A stretch of 64,000 nucleotides of DNA from Anaerolineae bacterium (GTDB lineage Bacteria > Chloroflexota > Anaerolineae > Aggregatilineales > Phototrophicaceae), in NCBI GenBank assembly GCA_022822545.1, contig JAJEBE010000032.1, positions 124,001 to 188,000 on the forward strand, read 5' to 3'. The position numbers and the translations under genes are program-made. The notes under the pieces are model-generated. The model saw only the letters and a list, made by a program, of their open reading frames with translations, searched no databases and was not told where the DNA came from. Below are positions 42,516-50,593 of this stretch, piece by piece. Numbering within the stretch: position 1 is the first letter of the stretch; every line of letters begins with the position of its first letter.

Positions 42516-43841
42516 ATGATACTCAGACTATTCATGATTTTTCTATGTCTTATGCTGGTTTCCGGCGTTATGGCGCAAGAGGGAGACCGTCCATACGAAG
42601 GCACAACGCTCAATCTCTTCTATTTCCCGCTGACCTATATTGTCGGTTTGGAGCCGCTGCTGCCGGAGTTTGAAGAGCTGACCGGCATAACCGTTGAGTT
42701 TGAATTGCTGGAAGAGCAAGCGTCGGTGCAGAAAGCTCAGTTGGAGTTGGCGAGCGGCGCCGGCAATTTCGATGTCGTCGGCATACAAAGCGGCAATATG
42801 CCACTTTATGCTCAAGGCGGCTGGGTGACGCCGATCGAGGACTTCTATGATGCCGACTATGCTGATGCGGACTTGCTAGGCGTCGACGATTTCGTCGGCT
42901 CGACGATGGACGCGCTGGCCTTCGGCGGCACACAGTATTGTCTGCCCATGTTTGCCGCGACGACCATCTTGTATTACCAGATCGACAAATTTGAAGCGGC
43001 CGGCATCGACGGCCCGCCGGCAACTTATGACGAGCTGCTGGAGATCGCGCCCGCGCTGCACAGCGATGAAGTGCCCATGATCGCCTTGCGCGGCAATCCG
43101 CCGGCGGCGCCGGGCAATATCTGGATTTTCAACTCCTTCTTCCATGGCGAAGGCGCCACCTATTTCGCTGACTTCCCGGATGACTTGACGCCGACGGTCA
43201 ATACGCCGGAGGCGATACGAGCGCTGACGAACTTCGTCAACGTCAAGAATAACTACGGGCCGGAAGGCGTCGCCGCCTATGTTTACGACGATGTGGTCAC
43301 GTCAATGCAGCAAGGCACGGTTGTGATGGTCATTGATGGCGCGCCCCTGGCTGGCCGGATTCTCCACCCTGAGCAGTCGAGGGTGGCGGGCAATCTTGGT
43401 TTCGCTGTGATGCCGGGTGGCGCTGCGGGACCGAAGCCGGGTTTCGCGGCGCACGGGCTATGCGTTGTCGCCAATTCTGACAAGCAGGAAGCGGCTTACA
43501 AGTTTGTCGAGTGGGCGTTGAGCTTCAATACGATGAAGCAGATATCACTGGACTCGCCACATGTGGCGGTATCGCGCAACTCGCTGTGGGAAGATGCGGA
43601 CTTTATCGCCAAGTACGACTATAACTACGGTGCCGGCTCCTTCATCAAAGCCTATCAGGACAGCCTGAATGCCGCGCCGGCCGACCATTTCCCGCCCTTC
43701 GCCGCCTGGCCCATACTCAGTGAAATCATGGGGCAAGCGGTTCAGGAAGCCGAGATCGGGGTCAAGACGCCGGAACAAGCGCTCAACGACGCCAACAAGT
43801 TGATGACACAGTACCTGGAAGATGAGGGCTATCTCCCTTAA
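42516..43841 (+). CDS. ABC transporter sugar-binding protein (family 1)
   Basis: A 441-residue exported protein. The signal peptide RLFMIFLCLMLVSGVMA is followed by the SBP_bac_1 fold: GTTLNLFYFPLTYIVGLEPLLPEFEELTGITVEFE, DVVGIQSGNMPLYAQGGWVTPIED, YCLPMFAATTILYYQIDKFEAAGI, and YKFVEWALSF near the end. There is no lipobox cysteine. AAGGAG (42503-42508) precedes the ATG. Two MalF/MalG-type permeases and two sulfatases follow, so the ligand is probably an oligosaccharide, perhaps sulfated. The gene is separated from the permeases by a strong hairpin. Confidence 0.92.
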   Translation: MILRLFMIFLCLMLVSGVMAQEGDRPYEGTTLNLFYFPLTYIVGLEPLLPEFEELTGITVEFELLEEQASVQKAQLELASGAGNFDVVGIQSGNMPLYAQGGWVTPIEDFYDADYADADLLGVDDFVGSTMDALAFGGTQYCLPMFAATTILYYQIDKFEAAGIDGPPATYDELLEIAPALHSDEVPMIALRGNPPAAPGNIWIFNSFFHGEGATYFADFPDDLTPTVNTPEAIRALTNFVNVKNNYGPEGVAAYVYDDVVTSMQQGTVVMVIDGAPLAGRILHPEQSRVAGNLGFAVMPGGAAGPKPGFAAHGLCVVANSDKQEAAYKFVEWALSFNTMKQISLDSPHVAVSRNSLWEDADFIAKYDYNYGAGSFIKAYQDSLNAAPADHFPPFAAWPILSEIMGQAVQEAEIGVKTPEQALNDANKLMTQYLEDEGYLP

Positions 43842-43859
43842 GGACGGCTCGCAAGTCAA

Positions 43860-43895
43860 TGACCCTCGGGTTGGATGCTGACGGCCCGGGGGTCA
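43860..43895 (+). promoter_or_regulatory. Intercistronic hairpin after the sugar-binding protein gene
   Basis: TGACCCTCGGG and CCCGGGGGTCA form an 11-bp stem (one G-T) with a 14-base loop, 18 bases after the stop. There is no T tract. Such stem-loops often protect the binding-protein mRNA and lower permease expression. Confidence 0.55.
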
Positions 43896-43955
43896 CTTGA
43901 ATATCTCCGCCATCCAATAGACCGCCGCGGTTGCGGGTTGGAAGAGGATGCCCTC

Positions 43956-44876
43956 ATGTCGCTTGTAGCCAGAGCTCTCGGCCGCCGCAAGGGACCTGAG
44001 GACTTGGGATCAAGTCAGGCCCATTACAAGTACCTGGCGCCATCGATTGCGCTGTTGCTGGTGCTGACGATCCTGCCGATGCTGTTCACAGTGTATTTGA
44101 GCACCTCATCATTGTCCTATACCAGCCCCCGGCCGCCGCGCTTCATAGCCCTGCGCAATTATGAGCGTCTGCTGGACGATGCGCGCTTCCTGCAGAGTAT
44201 CCCGGTCAGTCTCCTTTTCATCGTCGCGCCGGTGTCGATCCAACTGGTGCTGGGTTTCATCGTCGCTGTCATCATGAACGAGCGTCTGCCCTTCATGCGC
44301 TGGCTGCGTTTTGTCTTTGTCGCGCCCATGGTGATCCCGCCGATCGCCATGGGTTTGATGTGGCGCGTGCTCTATACCCCGCATTTGGGAGGCGTGAATT
44401 ATTTTCTCAGCCTGGTTGGCATTGATGGTCCCGGCTGGCTAACCGAGCCTAATTGGGCGTTGGCCGCCATCATTATCGTCGCTGTCTGGGGCTGGACGCC
44501 CTTCGTCGGTCTCTTCTTTCTGGCGGTCATGCAGTCCATTCCCGAGGAATTGTATGAGGCGGGCGTCATTGACGGCGCCACTTGGGTCCAATCCGTCCGC
44601 CATATTACCTTGCCGCTGTTGCGCCCGACCTTCGCCTTCATCGGCATCTTCCGCGTCATCGAATCGCTGGGCATCTTCCCCATCATCTATATCGTGACCA
44701 ATGGCGGGCCGGCCACCGCGACCGAGACGGTGAACTTCTATGGCTTCGTCAGCGGCTTCAATAACCTGCGGGTAGGCTATGCCTCCGCCATAATTGTTGT
44801 CTTTTTCCTTATGCTTTTCGTAATTGTCGTGCCGACCATGCGATTCTTGTTGAGAAATGTGCAAGTGGGTGACTAA
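43956..44876 (+). CDS. Sugar ABC transporter permease, MalF type
   Basis: A 306-residue membrane protein with six helices. It begins SQAHYKYLAPSIALLLVLTILPMLFTVYLSTSS, has ALRNYERLLDDARFLQSIPVSLLFI, and the EAA loop EELYEAGVIDGATWVQSVRHITLPLLRP. I start at ATG 43956, which has an AGAGGA-like site 8 bases upstream; the frame from 43875 crosses the hairpin. It pairs with the MalG-type permease, 3 bases downstream. No msmK-type ATPase gene is present, so a shared ATPase elsewhere is likely. Confidence 0.92.
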   Translation: MSLVARALGRRKGPEDLGSSQAHYKYLAPSIALLLVLTILPMLFTVYLSTSSLSYTSPRPPRFIALRNYERLLDDARFLQSIPVSLLFIVAPVSIQLVLGFIVAVIMNERLPFMRWLRFVFVAPMVIPPIAMGLMWRVLYTPHLGGVNYFLSLVGIDGPGWLTEPNWALAAIIIVAVWGWTPFVGLFFLAVMQSIPEELYEAGVIDGATWVQSVRHITLPLLRPTFAFIGIFRVIESLGIFPIIYIVTNGGPATATETVNFYGFVSGFNNLRVGYASAIIVVFFLMLFVIVVPTMRFLLRNVQVGD

Positions 44877-44879
44877 CCA

Positions 44880-45707
44880 GTGAAGCGCCGTTCCACAGTC
44901 ACGACCTTCAGCCTGTATACGGTGGGCACGCTCTATGGCGCGGCCGTGCTCTTTCCCATCATCTGGATGCTGATGCTGGCGCTGAAGAGCCAATTGGACG
45001 CCTTCGCCTATCCGCCGCTGCTCATATTCGAGCCGACCCTGGAGCATTTCAGCGCCATCTTCCAGGACAGAGAATTCCTGGAAGCTATCGCCAACAGCAT
45101 CATCATCTCGTCCGGTTCGGTATTTTTTGCCATGCTTTTCGCCATCCCCGCTACCTTTGCCTTGACCATCATGCAGAGACGCGCGCGGCGCAATGCCCTG
45201 CTCACCATCCTGCTGATACGGACGGCGCCGGGCATGATCTACCTGTTGCCGTATTTTGTCATCTATTCGCGGCTCGGCATGCTTGATACGCACATGGCGC
45301 TGATCGTCATCTATCTCATTTTCAACGTGCCGCTGATCATCTGGACGCTGATGCCGGTCTGGAGCGCTGTGCCCAGGGAGTTGCGCGAATCGGGCATGAT
45401 TGACGGCGCCAGCTTGTGGCAGATTTTGTTCTTCATTGAACTGCCCCTGGTGCGCATTGGCATCATCGCCTCGGGGATAGTCGCCTTCTTGTTCGCTTGG
45501 AATGAATTCTTGTTCGCGGTCGTCATCACCGCTAACGACTCGGTCACCCTGGCCGTCGCCATCACTCGCTATATGGGTTATGAAGGCACGGAATGGGGCA
45601 AGCTGGCCGCGGCGGCCGCGGTTATGATGTTACCCGGCATCGTCTTCGGTTTCCTGATTCAACGCTATATGATAACGGGGCTGACCGCGGGGGCGATCAA
45701 AGGCTAG
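44880..45707 (+). CDS. Sugar ABC transporter permease, MalG type
   Basis: A 275-residue partner permease with six helices. The N-terminus is VTTFSLYTVGTLYGAAVLFPIIWMLMLALKSQ. The EAA loop is PRELRESGMIDGASLWQILFFIELPLVRIGII, and the C-terminus is LPGIVFGFLIQRYMITGLTAGAIKG, the usual MalG ending. The start is GTG 44880, three bases after the MalF stop. It forms the pore together with the upstream permease. Confidence 0.92.
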   Translation: MKRRSTVTTFSLYTVGTLYGAAVLFPIIWMLMLALKSQLDAFAYPPLLIFEPTLEHFSAIFQDREFLEAIANSIIISSGSVFFAMLFAIPATFALTIMQRRARRNALLTILLIRTAPGMIYLLPYFVIYSRLGMLDTHMALIVIYLIFNVPLIIWTLMPVWSAVPRELRESGMIDGASLWQILFFIELPLVRIGIIASGIVAFLFAWNEFLFAVVITANDSVTLAVAITRYMGYEGTEWGKLAAAAAVMMLPGIVFGFLIQRYMITGLTAGAIKG

Positions 45708-45755
45708 CCCTGCCTCGATACGGACCGGTTTATCGTCAATGAAAAAGTGAGTGAT

Positions 45756-47162
45756 ATGAGCGCGAAGCCACCCAACATACTCTGGATCTGCACCGATCAA
45801 CAGCGTTACGACACCATCGGCGCACTGAATAATCCGCAGGTTCACAGTCCCAATATCGACAGACTGGTTGCCGGCGGCGTCGCCTTTGAGCAGGCCCATT
45901 GCCAAAGCCCCATTTGTACGCCAAGCCGCGGCAGCTTCTTGACCGGCATGTATCCCAGCACGGTCCATGCCTGCTTCAACGGAAACGACAGATGGGCGGA
46001 AGCGGCGCCGCTGATCACGGCGTTGCTGGCGGATGCTGGCTACGATTGCGCGCTGGCCGGCAAGCTGCACCTGGCGGGCGCTTTCGGACGCGTCGAGCCG
46101 CGCCCTCAACACGACGGCTATCGGCTCTTCCACTGGAGCCACGACCCGGAGGATCAATGGGAGGCGGGGCATGCCTACGCCGACTGGATTGCCGCGCAGG
46201 GTCATGATCTTGGCGAGTTGCGACAGTCTCCGCATGATATTCCGCCGGAACTGCACCAAACGACCTGGTGCAGCGACCGCGCGATTGACTTCATCGAAGC
46301 CGACCACGATGGCAAACCCTGGCTGATGAGCGTCAACATCTTTGATCCACATGAGCCTTTCGACCCGCCGCAGCCTTACCTCGATCGTTTTGATGTCGAC
46401 GCGCTTTCCGGGCCCGCCTTTCGCGAAAGCGACCTGACAGCGCAAGCGCAACTGGCAGCGATTGACTTTCAAACGCCCTGCCGCCGGCCGGAAGAATTCA
46501 AGGCCAAATGGATACAAGCCGCCTATTACGCCATGATTGAATTGATCGACGACAACGTTGGACGTATGCTGGACGCGCTAGACCGGACCGGCCAACGCGA
46601 GAGCACCATCGTAATATTTATGAGCGACCACGGCGAAATGCTGGGCGATCACGGCTTGCTGCAAAAGGGCTGCCGCTTTTATGAAGGCTTGGTGCGGGTA
46701 CCGCTCATATTTTCCTGGCCCGGGCAATTTCTCGAAGGCGCGCGGCGGAATGCTCTGGTTGAGCTGATCGACATCGCGCCGACCCTGCTTGAATTGGCGG
46801 GCCTTCCCGTTCCCGCTCGGATGCAGGGACGTTCTTTGGCGCGCCTGCTACGTGCTCCAGAGGCCCCCGATTCTCATCGCGAGTTCGTTCGCAGCGAATA
46901 CTACGATGCTGTCAACGCCAAGTACAACCCGTCTTTCAATGGCACGTTCGCCACGATGCTGCGCGATGAGCGCTATAAACTGATCATGTATCACGGGCAG
47001 GGCATCGGCGAACTCTTTGATCTTGCAGCGGACCCCGATGAATTTGTAAATCTTTGGGATGATCCGGCGCTGCTCGCGACGAAATTGCGCTTGATGCAGA
47101 GGAGCTTCGACGCGCTGGCATTGGCCACCGATCTGGGGACCGAAGCTGTCACCGTCTTCTAG
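45756..47162 (+). CDS. Type I sulfatase
   Basis: A 468-residue sulfatase of the alkaline-phosphatase fold. The formylglycine motif is C54-T-P-S-R58 in the standard C-x-P-S-R form, so C54 must be oxidised by a formylglycine-generating enzyme. Metal and active-site residues include PPNILWICTDQQRYDT (D14, Q15) and IVIFMSDHGEMLGDHG. No signal peptide is visible, so it may act in the cytosol on imported sulfated sugars. Start ATG 45756 or GTG 45747. It follows the sugar ABC genes by 48 bases and so likely removes sulfate from the imported glycan. The regiospecificity is unknown. Confidence 0.92.
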   Translation: MSAKPPNILWICTDQQRYDTIGALNNPQVHSPNIDRLVAGGVAFEQAHCQSPICTPSRGSFLTGMYPSTVHACFNGNDRWAEAAPLITALLADAGYDCALAGKLHLAGAFGRVEPRPQHDGYRLFHWSHDPEDQWEAGHAYADWIAAQGHDLGELRQSPHDIPPELHQTTWCSDRAIDFIEADHDGKPWLMSVNIFDPHEPFDPPQPYLDRFDVDALSGPAFRESDLTAQAQLAAIDFQTPCRRPEEFKAKWIQAAYYAMIELIDDNVGRMLDALDRTGQRESTIVIFMSDHGEMLGDHGLLQKGCRFYEGLVRVPLIFSWPGQFLEGARRNALVELIDIAPTLLELAGLPVPARMQGRSLARLLRAPEAPDSHREFVRSEYYDAVNAKYNPSFNGTFATMLRDERYKLIMYHGQGIGELFDLAADPDEFVNLWDDPALLATKLRLMQRSFDALALATDLGTEAVTVF

Positions 47163-47275
47163 AGCTGTTTATCCCAGATCAGATAAGGGCGCCAAGCAAA
47201 GACGTCTCCAGCGCAAGGGAAAACGGCGAATGCGCCTTTGCCTTTTGCCAGTTCAGTCGCGGAAGGGATACTCAA

Positions 47276-48811
47276 ATGAAAGCGATCATGATCATGTTTG
47301 ACACACTTAATCGGCGAATGCTGCCGCCTTATGGCAACGATTGGGTGCATGCGCCGAATTTCCAGCGCCTGGCGGAGCGCAGCGCTGTTTTTGATCGCTG
47401 CTATGTCGGCAGCATGCCCTGCATGCCGGCGCGCCGCGAGCTGCATACCGGGCGTTATAATTTCCTGCATCGCGGCTGGACGCCTCTGGAACCCTTTGAC
47501 GACTCGATGCCGGAGATCCTCAAGACCAACGGCGTCTATACGCGCCTGGTGACCGATCATCAGCATTACTGGGAAGATGGCGGCGCTACCTATCACAACC
47601 GCTACAGCAGCTATGAATTCATCCGCGGGCAGGAAGGCGATTTCTGGAAAGGGCAGGTGGAACCGACGGTCGAGATTCCCTTCAACTCGCGCGGGCTGGA
47701 TGACCCCAGTTTTGTCGACGACAGCTGGAAGCAGGACTGGATCAATCGCAGCTATATGCCCCAACCGGAAGCTCAGCCGCAAGCGCGGACCTTCAACGCG
47801 GGCATGGAATTCATCCGCGACAACCACGATGCCGATAATTGGTACTTGCAGATCGAAACCTTCGACCCGCATGAACCCTTCTTCAGCCATCAGGAATTCA
47901 AGAATCTCTACCCGAGGCTACTTGATGAGCCCCCGCCCGAGCTCGCTTTCGACTGGCCCAGTTACAAGCCCGTGACCGAATCCGAGGAATATGTTCAGCA
48001 CATGCGCTATCAATATACGGCTCTGCTCAGCATGTGCGACCGATACCTGGGCCGCGCGCTTGACCTGATGGACGAACTTGAGATGTGGGACGATACGATG
48101 CTGATCGTCTGCACCGACCATGGTTTCATGCTGGGCGAGCATGATTGGTGGGCCAAGAACAGACAGCCCTGGTATCAGGAGCTGGCGCATACGCCACTCT
48201 TCATCTGGGATCCGCGCAGCCGCATAGCCGGTGAACGGCGCGATAGCCTGATCCAGATGATCGACTTGCCGGCGACCTTGCTGGACTACTTCAATATCGG
48301 ATTGCCGAGAGATATGCAAGGCCTGCCGCTCAAGGATACAGTGGCCGGGGATAAACCCGTCCGCGAAGCGGCGCTCTTCGGCATTCACGGCGGGCATGTC
48401 AATTGCACCGACGGCAGATATGTTTACATGCGCGCGCCGGATAACCCCGCCAACGAGCCTCTGTACGAATATACGCTGATGCCGCTGCGTATTCGGTCGC
48501 GCTTTGCCATGATGGACCTAAAGGACATTCAACTGGCTGAGCCCTTCACTTTCACCAAGGGCAGCCGCACCATGAAGATACCGGCGCGGGCCTGGCCCGA
48601 TGCGCATTCCTTCGGCAACTTGCTGTTCAATGTCGAAGAAGATCCAGGGCAAGAGAGACCTTTGGATAACTCTGAAATCGAAGCGATGATGATCGGTCAC
48701 ATGCTGCGGCTGATGCAAGAGAATGACAGCCCGCCCGAACAATTTGAGCGCCTGGGTTTGGAGACATACATTATAGACCAGGGCTCAAATTCGGCTGGCA
48801 CTTCAGCTTGA
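47276..48811 (+). CDS. Second sulfatase, C-M-P-A-R type
   Basis: A 511-residue sulfatase. The motif is C49-M-P-A-R53 (GSMPCMPARRELHTG), with alanine replacing the serine of the common C-x-P-S-R; the cysteine and arginine are kept, so formylglycine formation is plausible. The metal site has MIMFDTLNRRM (D9) and MLIVCTDHGFMLGEHDWWAKN. The C-terminal part (MPLRIRSRFAMMDLKDIQ and SFGNLLFNVEEDPGQERPL) is typical. There is no signal peptide. An AAGGGA site precedes the ATG. It lies 113 bases after the first sulfatase, and the two may act on different positions of one substrate. Confidence 0.9.
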   Translation: MKAIMIMFDTLNRRMLPPYGNDWVHAPNFQRLAERSAVFDRCYVGSMPCMPARRELHTGRYNFLHRGWTPLEPFDDSMPEILKTNGVYTRLVTDHQHYWEDGGATYHNRYSSYEFIRGQEGDFWKGQVEPTVEIPFNSRGLDDPSFVDDSWKQDWINRSYMPQPEAQPQARTFNAGMEFIRDNHDADNWYLQIETFDPHEPFFSHQEFKNLYPRLLDEPPPELAFDWPSYKPVTESEEYVQHMRYQYTALLSMCDRYLGRALDLMDELEMWDDTMLIVCTDHGFMLGEHDWWAKNRQPWYQELAHTPLFIWDPRSRIAGERRDSLIQMIDLPATLLDYFNIGLPRDMQGLPLKDTVAGDKPVREAALFGIHGGHVNCTDGRYVYMRAPDNPANEPLYEYTLMPLRIRSRFAMMDLKDIQLAEPFTFTKGSRTMKIPARAWPDAHSFGNLLFNVEEDPGQERPLDNSEIEAMMIGHMLRLMQENDSPPEQFERLGLETYIIDQGSNSAGTSA

Positions 48812-48838
48812 CATTGCGCGCGTTGGCTATTTCATGCT

Positions 48839-50263
48839 TCAGTTGTAGACATGCGGCGAATGACGTCTGTGCCAGTCCTGAGCCTGCTCGTAGGCGTAGG
48901 CGATGCGATAGAGCGTCGCCTCGTCAAAGGGCCGCCCCATCAATTGATAGCCGATTGGCAGACCATCAGGCGTGAATCCGGCTGGCGCGCTGATGGCCGG
49001 CTGACCACTCAGATTGGCGGGATAGACGTGGTGAATGAATCCATCGGTTGGGGTTTCGCCGTCGGCCATGTCCTCGCGCGGTTTGCGCACATCGCTCAGC
49101 AGCGGGGCGGGCACGGGAATCGTCGGCGAAATCAGGGCGTCCAGATTTTCGCGCCCGAAGAGAGCCTGCATGGCAGAGCGAAAGCGCTCGCGGGCGCGCA
49201 AGGCCGCCAGATATTGCGTCGCCAGCAGGACTTGACCCATCTGCAAGGTAGCGCGCGTGCCGGGGCTGTATAGGTGGCCCTTCTCACGTATTTGGCGCCG
49301 ATGATAGCTGGCGGATTCAGCCATCCTGATGGTGATAAGCGTCTCCCGCGTCAGTTCCAATTCGGGCAAGCTGACCTCGATGATGTCCGCGCCCATATCC
49401 GCCAGCTCAGTGATGACGGCTTCGGTCGCAGCGCGCACGCTGTCTACGACGCCGGGGTACAAGAAATAGCCGCGCTCGATACCGATGCGCAGGCCGCGCA
49501 GGCCCTCTTCCATGCCGGCGGTGAAGTCCGGCACATCGGCGCGAGCGGAGTTGGCGTCTTTGGGATCGTGCCCGGCGATCGCGCCCAACATCAGCGCATT
49601 GTCGCTCACCGTGCGCGTCAGCGGCCCGACATGATCGAGCGACCAGGCAAGCGGCACTACGCCGTATGCGCTGACGCGCCCGTAGGTCGCTTTCATGCCG
49701 ACAAGATTGTTGATGGAAGCCGGGATGCGGATAGACCCTCCCGTATCGGTGCCGATGGTCCCGAAGGCCGAGCGCGCCGTCGTGGCCACACCGGAGCCTA
49801 TGCTGCTGCCGCCCGGGAATCTCGTGAGATCCCAGGGACTGCGCGTCGGTGGCTGGCTGCCGCCGCAGGAGAATTCATGGCAGCGCGTTTTGCCGAGCAG
49901 GACGGCGCCGGCCGCGTATAGTTTATGCACGACCGTCGCATCATAGTCTGGGACAAAGCCTTCCAGCACTTTCGAGCCCACTTCGGTCAGGATGCCCCGG
50001 GTATAGCAATTGTCTTTCACGCCGATGGGGATACCGTGCAGGGGACCGCGGTCGCTTCCGGCAGCGAGTTCTCGATCGGCGCTTTCGGCGGCCGCCAGCG
50101 CTAGGTCCGCGGGCACGGTGGCGTAGGCTTGCAGCGTCGGCTCGGTCTCTTTGATGCGCGCGAGCGCCGCCTCGGTCAGCGCGACCGATGTCGTCCCGCC
50201 GCGCCGCAGGGCGGATGCCGCTTCACTGATGGACAGATCAACAAGGCCGCGGGATTCAGTCAT
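48839..50263 (-). CDS. Amidase / GatA-like amidotransferase subunit A
   Basis: A 474-residue amidase-signature hydrolase. The triad is K83 (GIPIGVKDN), S154 in GGSSIGS and S177 in GTDTGGSIRIP. It resembles GatA of the Glu-tRNA(Gln) amidotransferase and AtzE-type amidases. A small GatC/AtzG-like gene overlaps its start by 8 bases, but no gatB is near. A catabolic amidase with a small helper subunit is therefore more likely than a tRNA amidotransferase. The protein is convergent with the sulfatase operon, 27 bases from the second sulfatase stop. Confidence 0.87.
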   Translation of the reverse strand: MTESRGLVDLSISEAASALRRGGTTSVALTEAALARIKETEPTLQAYATVPADLALAAAESADRELAAGSDRGPLHGIPIGVKDNCYTRGILTEVGSKVLEGFVPDYDATVVHKLYAAGAVLLGKTRCHEFSCGGSQPPTRSPWDLTRFPGGSSIGSGVATTARSAFGTIGTDTGGSIRIPASINNLVGMKATYGRVSAYGVVPLAWSLDHVGPLTRTVSDNALMLGAIAGHDPKDANSARADVPDFTAGMEEGLRGLRIGIERGYFLYPGVVDSVRAATEAVITELADMGADIIEVSLPELELTRETLITIRMAESASYHRRQIREKGHLYSPGTRATLQMGQVLLATQYLAALRARERFRSAMQALFGRENLDALISPTIPVPAPLLSDVRKPREDMADGETPTDGFIHHVYPANLSGQPAISAPAGFTPDGLPIGYQLMGRPFDEATLYRIAYAYEQAQDWHRRHSPHVYN

Positions 50264-50456
50264 ACCAGTCGGCGTCCATTTTTAGTATCGGCGGATGGTC
50301 ATGGAACTCGGACATTTCCAGCGCGTCGATCAAGCGCAGTTGCTTCGACAGCGCCGTCAGGTCTTCCGGTGTGATTTCCAAGCCCAGCGTTTGCGCCAGC
50401 CGGTTTATTGCTTCCGCGCTGAATTCGGGTTGCGATGGCTCATTCGAACTGTGCAT
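50256..50456 (-). CDS. GatC/AtzG-like small subunit
   Basis: A 66-residue protein with one helical domain: FSAEAINRLAQTLGLEITPEDLTALSKQLRLIDALEMSEFHDHPP. This matches the GatC-like helix pattern (AtzG in the biuret pathway), in which a short protein wraps around the amidase. GAGGAG lies 9 bases before the ATG. Its stop is inside the amidase start, a coupled arrangement. A minus-strand TATAAT is at 50516-50521. The assignment rests on the partner gene and length rather than strong motifs. Confidence 0.6.
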   Translation of the reverse strand: MHSSNEPSQPEFSAEAINRLAQTLGLEITPEDLTALSKQLRLIDALEMSEFHDHPPILKMDADWYD

Positions 50457-50478
50457 AAGCTTTCACTCCTCATCACTG

Positions 50479-50496
50479 GATTCGGTTTCCCGAATC
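50479..50496 (-). promoter_or_regulatory. Leader hairpin upstream of the GatC-like gene
   Basis: GATTCGG and CCGAATC form a perfect 7-bp stem with a 4-base loop. It lies in the leader between the -10 (50516-50521) and the start codon. Its role is unknown. Confidence 0.35.
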
Positions 50497-50515
50497 GGCG
50501 TAACATGGCGCTGAG

Positions 50516-50521
50516 ATTATA
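50516..50521 (-). promoter_or_regulatory. -10 box of the GatC-like/amidase operon
   Basis: A perfect TATAAT on the minus strand preceded by GCGGG, the same flank as the uvrA -10 (52025-52030). No -35 was recognised. Confidence 0.4.
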
Positions 50522-50593
50522 CCCGCTGCAAACGTTTTACTCCGCGATTGTAGGATAGGATCATGCCCCGCGCGCGACGAAGGTCGGCAACCG

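Noticed and set aside
48839-50456. Complete GatCAB amidotransferase operon
   Set aside because: No gatB is present, and the small gene is shorter than usual GatC, so a tRNA amidotransferase call is not supported.
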